A DNA stretch of 64,000 bases from Lumnitzera littorea (GCA_024138015.1 JAMXBB010000011.1:78444953-78508952); one strand, 5' to 3'. Positions 49,629-62,239 are shown, numbered from the stretch's first letter. The notes: a model not told the origin generated them from the sequence alone. Numbers and translations: made by a program.

Positions 49629-52439
49629 TGTAATCAAAAGTTCGAGATCGATACGTAAAATTTAAGACAATTAGGTAAGTTATTTAATTTAGCCCAAATT
49701 TTATGATAAAATTAGAAATATTAGTAAAAATGATTCCATGAGTTTGAATTTAAGAAAATAAATAGCAAAATAAAAATATTATAATATTGAATTATAAGCA
49801 TATTACTCGTTTTTTTATTGAAAAAGCATAAAATAGGTTTCGATAACTAATGAATAGATGGAAATAAATTATATGTATACTAAAATAATAAAATAACATA
49901 AATATTATTTAGAAGTATTTACTTGTACTATATATGTATTTATGTATAAGTAAAAATGCCCGAAGTTAATTAAAATACCTAAAATATACTAAAATAATAC
50001 TAAATAATCAAAGAAAATTGAAAAAAAAAATATAAAAGATGTAGAATTATCTAGAATCAGGTTGTGGCATATTGAGATAACACAATTAGCCAATTAAATT
50101 TACTTAACAAGAAAGTAAAAAGAAGAGAAGATAAGGGATACTGGGCCACCTAAAAATCAAAAGGAACTATAAACCCCTCTATAAATAAAAAATCACTCAC
50201 CACAATTTATTTTGGTCAGTTAGTTATCCAGGAAAAATAAAGAGAAACCAGAAAAAGAGAGTTAAGTATTATTAGAAAAAAAATAGCAAAATTATAATGC
50301 AATTAGAGCTTTAAGAGAGAACCTATGACCACATAAGAAAGGACAGCTCCTCCCTCTACTGACATACCTGGAGCTACCACTGGTAGGCAAAAGTTGATTG
50401 GACATGTGAGTCCAATTTCTAATTCGATTTTGTTAAACTTATTAAAAATACTTCATGTGTTTAGAAAATTATGAAATTTGATATTATGAGATTTTAATGT
50501 ATGCAAATTTAGAAAAAAAATATCATTTGATGAATTTAGATTTGGAAATGTATATTGCTTAAAAAATCCCGAAACTTGAGCTTGTTTTCTATTTAGAAAT
50601 AAATGAGTTTAATAGTGAAGTTTTGAGTTCAAAATTTTTGTGTAAACTATTTAGAGTATTTAAAATAGTGTTATGAAGAAACTTTTTAGAAATTAATTTT
50701 TGAAAATTTTAGTGAATTTTTAGGGCTTTAAATCATATATAAAGAGTAATTTTTGGGCTTAATTTAGTAATTAAATGTATAAATATAGATTTAGTATGTA
50801 ATTAGATATTTTAAAATGTTAATTTCTAATGGTATGATATTTGTAGTATTTAGGGAGTTAGACATAATTAATATGTGTATTATATAGTGATTATGTGTAA
50901 ATTAATAATATGTGAAATTGGAAATGTAATAAGTAGCAAATATTAAGTTAAAATTGATGATGATAATAATAATAATAATAATTTTGATATGAAACTTAAA
51001 TATAGGTAATTATATGAAAAATATAATTTTTTTTTACATTGCGAAGAAATTGGGTGTACTGTACGGACTAGAATACTGGTTAAGAGTTAATTATGAGATT
51101 TAGCATACTCAAATGTAATGTGATTAATTTCACATAATGATTTGAAAATGAGTTCTTAAGGTACACGTATAAAACTTATATAAAAAACTGAGTTAGAACT
51201 TAAATCGAAAATTTATTCAAGAACTGAATTCAAAATGAGCTTAGAATAGATCAGTAATAATAATAATAATAATAATATATATATATATATATTTCTTGGA
51301 TAATTGAGTAAAATTATAATTTAAGCCTATATGTTATAAAGGTATAAATATTAAAAGAGTATTTATATTATAGGACATACGGAGAAGCGTTAACCTGCAA
51401 CAAGTTGAGTGAGTAAATCGAGGATTTCAGGTAAGTTGGATTTAATATATCGATATATTTTGGAGTACTATATTAAAGTATTCAGAGGCTTATAATTATA
51501 TATGATTGTGCTTGTACTTGTAGGTAGCCATATGTGCATGTGTTTATGTGTCTTTGTTTACTTAATGAATACTGATGTTGTGTTGTGGTGGTTTGTCGTG
51601 AATTGAGTGGTGCGAGATTATTTGGTTACCCTAAACTGAACTTACATATAATCAACCTAAATACTCCAATTAGACATGCATTGCAACCCTTTAGAGAACA
51701 GTTAAAATTCTCCAACCAAATATCGATACCTTCGAAAAAAGATAGCGCCAAATAGAATAATTATCTTTTCTTCATCCTTAGCTGAATTAAGTGATAGAAA
51801 AGAAGGTCGCAGTAAGGATGAGGACAATAGTTTGAAGGATAGTTAAGGGGAGAGCAGTGGCTCCATTGCACAAACTTGAGTTTGCTTGTGACCTATTGTA
51901 TAAACATTAAAACTCCTTAACCGGGATCAGAGCAGGTAAAATTACTCTGATTTCACAATGGATCAGATCATATTATGTTACGGTATTTACGTGTTGTATT
52001 GCATCTAATTAATTGTTTAAAAACCTTGTTTATATTTGTTATGTATTCTTAAATCTCAATCCCGACTTATTAAGCTGTTGGTTACTTATATCCTTATAAA
52101 TTTTCTTATAGGTACTAACTGAGATACCATGCTATAACTATCCTGATGTTAAGTTTATGTAATGGTCTTATAATATTTTACTTACCCGACTACTATGGCA
52201 TCTAAATATTTTGTAAGGTCATAAGATAATATAGGTATATCTATGTAAATATGACTTAAAGTTTCTAATTATATATATAAATTTTATTAGTAATCTTGAA
52301 TGAGCTATTTATTTCAAAATAAGGAGTCGTTGACGCCTTATATAAACCATATCTATGATTGTGATCATGAGGTTAGTTACTATTATAGGTTGATTTATAC
52401 GGTAGAACTGTTGTGTCTTCGTCGCTTTGGGGCATAACA
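49629..52439 (+). mobile_element. Second, older solo LTR of the same long-LTR family
   Basis: It begins TGTAATC and ends GGGGCATAACA, about 2,811 bp, with the same order of landmarks as the solo LTR at 36568-39445: TATAAATA at 50180-50187 (551 bp from the start), TGCATTGCAACCC, CTCCAACCAAATA, a CTTCATCCT...AAGTGA block, GGCTCCATTGCACAA, CTCTGATTTCACAATGGA, and the closing CTTTGGGGC. It differs mostly by G/C-to-A/T changes. The flanking pentamers are AGTCT and AGTTA, matching at three of five bases, consistent with an older insertion. AAT and AT microsatellites lie near 51257-51292. No coding sequence is present. Confidence 0.8.
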
Positions 52440-52735
52440 AGTTATAACAATAGAGATAGCGATAGTGGTTGTGGTTTAGGGTTGATGTAATGATAGCAGT
52501 GGTTTAGTGATTGTATTTATGGTAGTGGTTATGTAGTGAGCACAGTGATAATATTGGTGTGAGGTTATAATATTGGTGTTGGTGTTAGTGAAGAAGTAAT
52601 GGTAATAGTGGTAATTAGACGAGGAAGATCTTGCGATGGTAGTGTAGTAACATGATAGATAAAGTAGTAGTGGTAATGGTAGTGGTAGTGGTAATAGTAG
52701 TGGTAGTGGTAATAGTAGTGATGGTGTAATTTCAT
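52440..52735. repeat. (GTR)n block: other half of the inverted structure
   Basis: Triplets of the GTG/GTA/ATG type continue from the left side of the solo LTR at 49629-52439, ending in GTGATGGTGTAATTT. The block is the inverse counterpart of the (CAY)n block at 48905-49572. The - strand open frame at 52476-52748 is leucine-rich because of this bias and is not a gene. Confidence 0.6.
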
Positions 52736-54997
52736 CTAGAAATGACATGTTAGTATCATTATTCTATTCTCATTTTAATAGTACAATATAATAATATGAT
52801 GTAAACATTATAATAGTTATTCTATGCAATGGAGATTCATAGGAAATAAATAATGGAATGTATATTCTTTAGCTACTCTAAATAACAGTTACTTATAAGA
52901 AATAATTTTTTTTTTATTCCTTGTCAATTCCATTTCAAAAAGTAAATTGGGTCTTAAGAGTAAATTCAAAGTATGATTGTTACTATCTTCATATAATTTA
53001 ACAACATTGCTTTAAAATTAAAATGGAAGGATTATGCTTTTTCTTTGACTATTGATTTTGAGTGTATAGGAAAAAAAAGGTTCCTCTTTAACACTTTTCT
53101 TCCAAAACTTGAAAATTAATAAGGATAGTGAAATTGATTAATTTTGAGTCCATTTTGCATTCTTTTATATCTTATTGTATTTGATTATTGATAACTATCG
53201 ATAGCTAAACCTATGCCCAACTTTGTCCATTAAGCCTTTACATTGAGACTCCTAACCTCAATTGCTTTTTCTTAACTTTCCACTCACTTTAAAGGCCATT
53301 TGTGGTCCATCTACGATCAGATTACCCTACCTTATATTATGTGATAGATGTCCCACGACCTATTTTCTAACATCTCCTTACTACTTTATTCCCAACATTT
53401 ATGACCAATAAACATCGTAGATTAGTCTATAGTTTGCATGCCTAGCTTGCATTACAAATAGGCATCGCATGATAAGTAGTTCAACCATCAAATAACAATT
53501 TACACATATCACTTAGTTTGAGCCTAGTTTAGGTTCATTAACATTTCCAACAGTTATAGTAACAACTTAGTTGGGATAATGCAAACAAACAAGTATTTAG
53601 ATAAGCCATGAGTTTCAATTATTTACCTTAATTCTCTAGATAATTTGCTTTATTCTTGAAATGTGAATAATCTTAAGCCATTAGTTCAGTTGCACTTGGT
53701 TGTTGTAAACCTCAACTACACTTGATCAAGTACAAAATAAAATTCCAATTAAACTACAAGTTCCATGGATAATTTCACTAAAGCAAGCTAATTGACCAGA
53801 AGTGACCTAACTGAGATCAATTGGCCACTCTAGGAAACTTTTTGTGATAAAATAATTTGAGGTTGTTAGATAAATAAGTTTGCAACTCTTGGAATTTTTT
53901 TTTTTTTTTTTTGGTAATTATTGGGAGGGTGTGGGGTGGGGTGGGGTGTTGTGGTTGTGTGGGAGGGATAGCAAAATTTTTAGAGTTCTTAAAACCTATA
54001 TAACAGTACATCTAATCTTAAGAAATATCATATTTACTTTGGAATGTTATTAAGAATTTAATAATGGGATTTCATGCTTCTTTTTTTTTTTTTTGCACAT
54101 TGGCATTTTTTGTTATTCATTAGTGCTTGTTAAGTAAGATTCAAGTATGTGGATACTATGCACGATGGATGTGTTTACTAAGTTAGAAATGATCTAAAGC
54201 TACTAGTAATTTTGTAAGTGCCCACTAATTGTAAACTACTTGGATGTCTTACGTAGACCAATTTACAAAAATGATGTAATTATTACACGTTGACTTGTTC
54301 AATGAGTTATTAACATGGGTAGTTATTAAGATATGAGTTGGTGTATTTGAAGGAAACTATACTGGAGTTATATTAGTGGTATGAGATGACTATATGGACA
54401 ACTGTAAAGGACTAATATTACTAATGGTCAGTCAGTAAATAACCTGGGATGATGTGCCTAATCAACGGATCATAGGTGTTTGGGGGAGTACTTAATACTA
54501 AATATATATATATGTACGCATGTGTTGTGAAGTTATGAGTTACTTTAGGTCGTAAAACATAATGACTTATTGTAAAGAGCCATCAAATTAAAGATCATTA
54601 CTTGTTTTATCTTGCATTAATATTAAGTTATATACATATGATTACTTTACGTGGCATTCACGTGTTTTTGTAGTAACTATGTGCTAGGCTTCACTCACCC
54701 GTTCTATAGGATATATATATTTTTTAAGTTAAACAAATAAAGGATTGTTAAAAATTTTGACTATGGATAAAGAGACTTTGGATCAATGCTTCGTGTACTA
54801 GAATGACTTATTAATAATATATTTATATCATATAATACATAGTTCAAAATTTGACTTATTTTTTATTTATGGAGTTGTAAATTGTTGAACAGATGTTATT
54901 AGAGAATTTGAAGTATGTATTTTTGCATACTTTATGGATTTTTAGTTAAGTTTAGGCCACGTAGACTCATGATTTTATAGGATGTAATACATGTCTA
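52736..54997. other. Gene-free AT-rich intergenic DNA
   Basis: The first 200 bp have repeated TTATTC/GGAAT-type motifs that may be the outer end of the inverted structure. Further on there is a T run followed by a G-rich GTGGGGTGGGGTGTTGTGG stretch near 53929-53960, and another T run near 54078-54094. No coding or RNA gene is recognised. Confidence 0.5.
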
Positions 54998-55368
54998 CTA
55001 ATATTTTTAAAAAAAATTTACATAATTATAAATTGTATAAAAAATATTACTAAAATACTAATACTATGTCATATCTTCAAGATGTGATATTATCATTTGT
55101 ATATATATCCATTTTTAAGATGCAATATAACATTGGTATATCAAAAATGATGTTGCACATCGAAGATGCGATATTTGTGCAAATAGTAATGTTACATCCT
55201 TGAAGATGTGACATAGGGTTAAATGTACTTTTAAAAATATCGTATCTTTAAAATATGATATATATATATATATAAATATTAATGTCGTATTTTAAAGATG
55301 CAATATAATATTAGTATTTTGATAATATTTTTTGTACAATGTGTAATTATTTATTTATTTTTTTAAAT
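54998..55368. mobile_element. Foldback (MITE-like) element with repeated internal palindromes
   Basis: The outer arms at about 55002-55064 and 55306-55366 are inverted copies of each other (for example ATAATTATAAATTGTA against ATAATTACACATTGTA, then AAAAAATATTA and AAAATACTAATA on both sides). The interior has about six diverged copies of a short inverted motif, consensus ATCTTYAARATGYGATAT, near 55073, 55114, 55159, 55198, 55245 and 55296. There is no coding capacity. The structure fits a small non-autonomous DNA element; no confident target duplication could be defined. Confidence 0.7.
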
Positions 55369-57061
55369 TTTGAAGACAAACATGCAATTTTCTTTGATTT
55401 TGTATGAGTATGCACTGGTTTGGTCACATCCCTTGGTTTTCTCTTTGATAAACACATGCATTATTTACATAATCATTTACTATTTCTCAAGGAATCTTGA
55501 GGGAGCGACGTCTACTAATCTATCAACTAAATTATATGATAGTATTCATAGCTTATAGTACATGACAATAAATTTACATCTTAATAATATGTTAAAGCCA
55601 ATTACATTTGAGTCCTTAATTAATCATAGTTTCAAATAATTCTCTTTGAAGGTTAGTTTTTACTTAATTATAGATATTTTAAACTTTCATTTGCACAAAA
55701 TAGGCAAAGTTTTATCTAATTTGATATGCAAAACAAAGTTAGCTAAAGTTAAGGAAATGATTTCATACTAAAGAAATTATGTTCCTGGTTTTATGCATTA
55801 AAAAGTTTTTAAAAGTGAAAATTTTCTGTTAGTGCTATTTGACATAAAATCCGTTGTAATATATATGAAAATACTCCTAAAAGTAGATTAAAATCAATGG
55901 CAAGAAGGTAACTTACCCTAGGGTTTTTATCCTATAAATAATCTTCCTAGCCCTGTTCTTCATTTAATTGCGGCTGCTATAGAACTCCTAAGACTTCTGT
56001 CTCTACAAACCTAGTAGACGCCACTTCCTTGTCCCAGGTTATTAACAAGTTAAAGTTGATAAACCCCAAAGCTCAAATCCTTCTCTTTCATGTCATTTGA
56101 TTGTCTAAGAACTTTAGTTAGCATAAGATTATCACTGTTTAAGCAGGGATATAAGAGATCGATCTAAGATTATGATTTAAACAATGTAAGAAGGAATCTT
56201 GAGAGAATTCGAGTTTTTGGTAAATTCCTAATTGTGGTCATGTCAATTTGAAGGTACAAAGTGAGTAGGAGTTTGAGAACCACTGTTTATGGCAAATCAA
56301 GATTTGCTAAACAATTCTGTGGTAATCGCTAGCTGTTGTTGTCTAAGTTGGTCAAACTATGTTCGTGGAAAGATTTTAAATTGAATCTTACGATAGAATT
56401 ATGTTAAGGAAGATGATGTTGATAGAATGTCCAAGGAACCAATATCATAAAGATGGATTGATCAATAAAATATAAAGTAATTATGTGATTTTCGTTATTC
56501 AGATTAATAATACGATCAAAAGAGGAACTTGAGGTAAAAGGTCATATTTTAAACCTAAAGTAATTAAGAAAATGGAGTTAGGATAGAGCCATGCCGATCT
56601 AAAGCTTAAGCCAAATTAATCTAGGAAAAAAAAAAGAAAAACTTAAAAGAAGAAAAAGATTGCCACCAGGTCAATCGACTGCCTTAGGCCAATTAACCAC
56701 CTCATGGACCCTATCTCTTTGACTTTAGATCAACCAAGCAACCTATAATAAACCCCTTTTGTCTCTCCTTTAAGCTTGTCGTCCAAAATTAATCCTTTTA
56801 AGTAACCTAGAACTGAGTTAAAAAGTTGTATTCTTTGACCTGTAAGTAATTACTTGATGTTATTTGTAATGAAATAAAAGCTTATTTGGAACTTACAAAA
56901 GCTAAAGGGGAGACTAGGTATGCGATTACTGTTTTGTTGGATGTGCATGTTAGGTCTAATATGTAAATTGAACGACAACGGATTGATAATAAACTATCAT
57001 TTGATGACTGTTCTTCGGTAAAGAATATCTCATTTTGTGAAAACCTTTGAACTGCTATAGA
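55369..57061. other. Intergenic DNA with one promoter-like patch
   Basis: Mostly AT-rich and without recognisable coding sequence. At 55915-55945 a telo-box-like ACCCTAGGGTTT is followed directly by TATCCTATAAATAATC and a less AT-rich stretch, an arrangement seen in promoters of ribosomal-protein and other growth genes. No coding exon follows. Confidence 0.45.
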
Positions 57062-57320
57062 AAAATACTTTCAAAATGCTCCTGGAACCCACCCCATACT
57101 CTAAGAAATGGTCTCCTAGGATTTGCATCACACTTTCAAAAGCTGGTCTCTAAGGATCCAATACAATTCGCATTGTCAAGAAAGTGGTCCATGAGTGAAA
57201 CATGGGTTCACACTTTCAAGACTGATATCCTAATAGTATCATGAATCCATGCTTTTAAAATCTAGTCTCCGTGAGGGCACTCTAGGGTTTATACTTTTAA
57301 ACCGACTCCAAGGGATGTTT
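57062..57320 (+). repeat. Degenerate minisatellite, period about 40 bp
   Basis: About seven diverged units start near 57064, 57097, 57131, 57169, 57209, 57248 and 57287. The shared core is roughly CACTTTCAAAA.CTGGTCTCC followed by a GGAT-like stretch. Units keep a 33-40-bp spacing, although identity between them is modest. Open frames at 57047-57244 and 57249-57434 simply run across the array. Confidence 0.5.
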
Positions 57321-57434
57321 GTTTCCAAATGGCTTGTGTTTTTGAGTTCACGTCAATTACTTATTAACTTAACCTACAACTATGCTGTGTGGTTGTATAC
57401 TGCATTAGGCTACTCGGTACGCATACACGTGTGA

Positions 57435-59143
57435 AGTGACATCGGTATGTAGCTCGCGCTTAGTAATTATTGCACATGGCTGTATTACTTATCCATTTGA
57501 AAATTTTCAATTCAAGTGATTTAGAGAATTATGAATTCTATGGCTATCTTGGATATGATTTATAATACTGGTTGAGGGTATAACATTAGAGTTGATTATG
57601 ATATCATGGATTACTTAGGGTAGAGGAATTTATACAAAGACTTATTACTTCCGATCACCAAGCAATAGATGGCGGAGTTTTATGTTTTGAGAATTTCCTT
57701 GCTGAGTTTCCTTCTACGAATTGAGATGTTAAATTAAAACTTTATTGAGATATTGATAGAATTTTGGAGATTTTATATGATCTTAGTCTACTTACATCTT
57801 GTGCCTAGCTACGATTATGTTGCGGGTAATCTCAACGCGTGTCCATATATTTATATATATATATATATATATCTATTTATTTTAGCCTTGTTACTGAAAA
57901 TTTATTATTTAGTTGCTATATTAAAGTCAAAATGGTCCCTTCATTTTTTAATTTCATATGCTGATTATGGGTTGGAGTAGTCTGTTCCAACTAAAAGATA
58001 CCATGAGTATTACGTCCATATATGGAAGCTGATCTAACGGTGGACCGATTCAACAGTATATGTACCATGTATATATATTATATCATTTTTATAGAGGAAA
58101 TCTATGTTCTCATAATGTTAGGAATTTGGACCTTGGGACGTCGCTCGCTAATCTATTGACAAAATAAACATGTTGTCTTTTATTTATTCATTTATTTGAT
58201 TTTTTTTAGTTTACACATATATATGTTTGTTTATATGTATTTATATATGTACTCTGTTGTTATTTCTTTTAGCAATAAAACGGAAGGAAAACATAAATGA
58301 GGAAACTCGAATATCCATCATGAGACAAGTTTAATCTTTCAACTGGTTAAATTATCATTTGCTACAAGTTCTAATCTTTTAACAATATCACATTCAATTA
58401 CTCCTATGTTACATTAAATCTTATCAATATCCTAATTCTTGGATCAAAATTATGAAGAATTTGCTTCATGGTAAACGAATGATGTAACTTCATATCATTT
58501 AAATAATAGTTAGTGGTTTATAGATTGTGTAATCTATTCACATCTATGGTTAAGTTTCTTGGATGGTATTAGATCCCATAAGGCAAGTACTTTTTCCAAA
58601 TTTTTAGAACTTATAGTCACATGGTAGGATGTACGGTAAGACCTCTTAATCACCTTGAAACTTGCTCATGAACTTTATTTTGTATATGATAAGTTCAAAG
58701 ATTTAGGGTACTCGTTAATTTATCACCATAGGTAGTATACCATGAACCTCACATGTACAATGTTGCTAATGCATAAAATATAACTTGACAAATATGATGG
58801 AAATTCGACTATATTGGCTTGACTTATGACTCATTATTTTAGGCCGATCCTTTGTTATGTAGTCAAAATTTGTCTCATACTGATGATCTAAGTCAATATT
58901 GTGGTTTATGTGTGCTTTATTTATTTATTTATTTATTTTTTGCAATTTTATATTTCTATTGAATTTTGTTATATTTATATTTTTATAATACTAATTTTCA
59001 TTAATTATATTTGTATGGATGAGTGTGTCAAAGGTGAAGGCAGCAGTGGTTTCGGTGCTAACAGTGGTGGTCTCTTTCATTTTATATTACTCTCCCCTCC
59101 TATAAAAGATAAGAAATTGTTTAGCTCTAATATCATAGTAGTT
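57435..59143. other. Gene-free AT-rich intergenic DNA
   Basis: Contains a TA microsatellite near 57846-57871, TATG-type repeats near 58216-58250 and TTTA repeats near 58918-58938. The open frames are short and without motifs. At its right end (59126-59137) it includes the decayed primer-binding-site-like motif described separately. Confidence 0.5.
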
Positions 59144-59697
59144 TGTTCGATCCATTACACGAGATCCAACAACTAAGAACAAGAAGAACATATAATATTT
59201 GTAACCATAGCTAGTTATACAAAATAATTTTTTCTATGCCTTTAACGACCTCCTTGTCTAGGATGGTGATTGACTTAAAATCATTTGTAGGAATAGATTA
59301 TGGCTCTAAATAGATTATACATTCTTTGTTCTTTTAACAAATTCATTTCCAATATATAGGTTCCTCATATGAGGTAAGTATAAAGCATATTTTGAATTTC
59401 AGAAGATAGGCAACACATCTAGATAATTTCTTTCTAATAAGAGTTAGTGAGAAATATAGTATTTTTAGAAAGCCATGGATAGAGAATACACAATAGTTTA
59501 TTTTTGAGAAGGCTTAGTCTACCTTACGTTTACATCTTTGTTCCCTTTTATAAGGAAGATTGACATACAATTGGACAAATATAAGATGCATACAAAACAT
59601 GTAGCTAGTATGTACGACCGGTAAGACTTAATAATTTAATAGATAAAGTTAACCTAACTCAAATATAAGATTTCAACCTTGACATTAGGTTGTTACA
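59126..59697 (-). repeat. Possible LTR or pararetroviral leader with a decayed tRNA-Met primer site
   Basis: Read on the - strand, the segment begins TGTAACAACC (59697), has TATAAAAGGG near 59560-59551, and ends GATCGAACA (59144), a TG...CA unit of about 554 bp. Shortly after comes TGATATTAGAGC, two transitions away from TGGTATCAGAGC, the usual tRNA-Met primer-binding site. It could be the LTR of a copia-type element, or the intergenic promoter/leader of the pararetroviral sequence that ends about 160 bp upstream in the same orientation. Confidence 0.4.
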
Positions 59698-59864
59698 TGT
59701 ACGATTTGGATATAAATCTATAACATATACAGTAACTTATAAGATTCTTGACACATAGTAATGTTGTAATACTAAAAACTTTATTTAAGGTTGAAATATT
59801 AAAGCTACATAGATTCCATATGTCTTTGTACAGTAGTCTTCACCTTATGCCTTATTTGCATATT

Positions 59865-60650
59865 GGCTCATGTGAGGGTGATAAATTACTCTTTGTAGAG
59901 TAATCAGAATCATCATCATCATAAGGATCTTGACTATAATCCGTGAGATATTTTATCTCCATCTTGTTAACTTTATGTTTGTGTTGTAATAGTGCCTGCA
60001 TTATTTGAGGCATGATCTCTTAATAATCTTCACTATAATCCTATGGTACTTCTAATTCAAAGGGTCTAGGCCAAATTTCCTTAAGAATAGTGAGGTTTGC
60101 AATGCATAATTTCTTTTGAAGTTCTTTGTATTGGACATCATCTTCTCGTATATCATAGACATATCCATCAAGAAAAATATAAGATGAAATTAAATGGTAT
60201 TGGAGTCTTTTGATATCCACCCATTCTTGACGGAATTGTACTAGGATTTTTGCATTTGAAACATTTAATCTTGGATTTTTTCTGAACACTATGTTTATCC
60301 ATTTAGATATGATTTGTTCCTAAACAAATAAGGTCCTAAACTACCCTAACATTTCTATTAAGCAAGGGAGTTGATTTAGATTGGGATTTTTTCTAATTTT
60401 TTGTAAAATGTTGGGATCTTGGACAGCTATAGTATAACGATGCATTAGATACCAATAAAACCACTAAAGCTATTTTGGAAATCGTGCTTTATCATTAAAG
60501 TTAAAAATACGAGGGTAAATGAATAGGTATTTTGGATGTAACCCAAAAGGTCTTAGATTCAAATCCTAATATAATTGAAAAACTAACAATTGATAATTCC
60601 AGATTTTGCTCTTTGACTCCTCATTCAATGTGCTTCTTGTTGTTATTTTT
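59865..60650 (-). pseudogene. C-terminal region of the pararetroviral polyprotein
   Basis: Downstream of RNase H there are further stretches in the same sense, including an 82-codon open piece (60289-60041), a Trp/Tyr-rich block near 60480-60440 and an acidic Asp-rich end near 59930-59895. Petuvirus/Florendovirus polyproteins have a comparable C-terminal region of unknown function. It is interrupted by several stops. Confidence 0.55.
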
Positions 60651-60699
60651 CTAAACTCGAGAGGTGCTATCTCTTGATGCCTTTTTGGTCTGTGGGATG

Positions 60700-61115
60700 G
60701 TCCTAGTTGGTTGTGCAATGCAACTTAGAGAGTTTGGAGATGTCCTTGGTTTGTTGAGGTATGAAAAGGAAGTCTGCAATAGAATTCTTCTTGGGGGAAA
60801 GAACTCATGTCCATTTCTATCTTAAAATGTATTTCCATAAGATGATATTCAAATTTATGGATGGCATACTTTATTAGAAGTATCTCTTTAAATGTTAAGT
60901 GATAGTGGATTTCTGAATCTTTAAACCTACTACTTCTATATCTTCAAATCGGTCTTTCTCTTTCTCCTTTTTCTAATAGAATGACTCACTTACATCTGTC
61001 TGCAAGATCAGTTCTCCTCTAGTTAGTATCTTTAAGGGTGCAACCTTTTGAAGTTTTTCCTTAAGAAGTTTTATCGCCTTAGTTTGCTGGTCACCCCATA
61101 GAGGATGATCCTTTT
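60700..61115 (-). pseudogene. RNase H remnant of the pararetroviral fossil
   Basis: A D-containing LILQTDVSE motif lies near 61010-60990 and a later EMDMSSFPQ motif near 60812-60786; both are landmarks of caulimovirid RNase H. Frameshifts and stops lie between them. Confidence 0.75.
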
Positions 61116-61129
61116 TCTACATTTTTTAT

Positions 61130-61850
61130 AGAGTGGTAGTATATCGTGATATTTTTGGAGTGAAATCACGAATATAGTTGACTATTCCCAAGAATTGCTA
61201 AATTTGTTTAATGTTAAACTCCTTTTCAGCAAACTTTAGTAATTCTTTTGCAATGGATGGCTCAAGCTAATAGCATTCATCTTTAATCTTTATGCTAAGA
61301 AACTCCATTTCACTCTTGGCAATATTTATCTTTTTTTTTTCTTATAACATGATCCCATATGATATCACTATTTTATAAAACTTCTATAGCAACTTGGCGT
61401 GGGACTCTTCATCTAAGTTAAAAAGCAAAATATCATCCATATAGACGATAGCACTGTTCATGATGGGCTGGAATATCCTTATCATGGCCTTTTGGAATAG
61501 TGATGGTACTGTCTTGGTCCAAAAGGTAGTACTTTCCATTAGTAATGCTGATTATGTATGTAAAACCCTATTTTGGGCCTATCTTCAGGATGGATGTCCA
61601 ACTGTCAAAAGCTCGCCTTTAGATCAAATTTGGAAAAGATTCTTGCTTGGGCTATATTTTGAAACAGTGTATTCCTATTGGGTATAGCAAATTTATCATC
61701 CTAAAGAAAATGGTTAAGAGGCTAGTAGTTGATAATAAGCCTTTACTTCCTTCAGGCTTGCTCTACTTGCTTACTCACACAAAAGGCTTCATAGGCCTAT
61801 TGTTAGTCTAATGCTTCTATCAATCCCTGTTGAAGAAGTTCTTGACACTC
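61130..61850 (-). pseudogene. Reverse transcriptase remnant of the pararetroviral fossil
   Basis: The - strand holds DDKF..PN near 61720-61700, FSKFDLKASF near 61640-61610 and the catalytic YMDD (61443-61432) within VYMDDILLF, all in the expected order. At least three stops and frameshifts interrupt it, including a stop just after FDLKASF. The motif set is closer to caulimovirids than to Ty3/gypsy, and RNase H follows without any integrase. Confidence 0.85.
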
Positions 61851-62239
61851 CTACTGTGTAAGCTTTGCATGTTCGTGATTCATCTTTGAATGACTTGCTT
61901 TAGTTGGATTCATATCTTCAACTTTTTAAAATTGATCTTTAGAAAAAATTCCTCATTCTTCCACAATGGGTGATTGCACTTCTGTAAAAATTTAGTGTTA
62001 TTTTCAACACATACCTTCGTCTTCAGCTTCTTTGTGATTTCTAGAATAGACATTCCAGTTTTACATAGAGCTATGGGATGTCTATATAAGGTTTGTGATA
62101 TTTCTTATACCTTATCCCCTTTGGGTGTATCTTCAAGTATGGTAACGTACATAAGATATCTTATCCGGTTACAATGTCCTTATTAGGGAAAGGTAAACCT
62201 AGGACTTAAGTTATGATACAACATATTGGAAACAATTGG

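Noticed and set aside
49615..52444. Perfect target duplication for the older solo LTR
   Set aside because: The best candidate pair (AGTCT and AGTTA) matches at only three of five bases, and shifting the start to 49620 gives no match. I report the LTR on homology to the other copy instead.
60500..60600. tRNA-like B-box (AGATTCAAATCCTAA)
   Set aside because: No matching A-box, acceptor stem or anticodon arm could be built around it.
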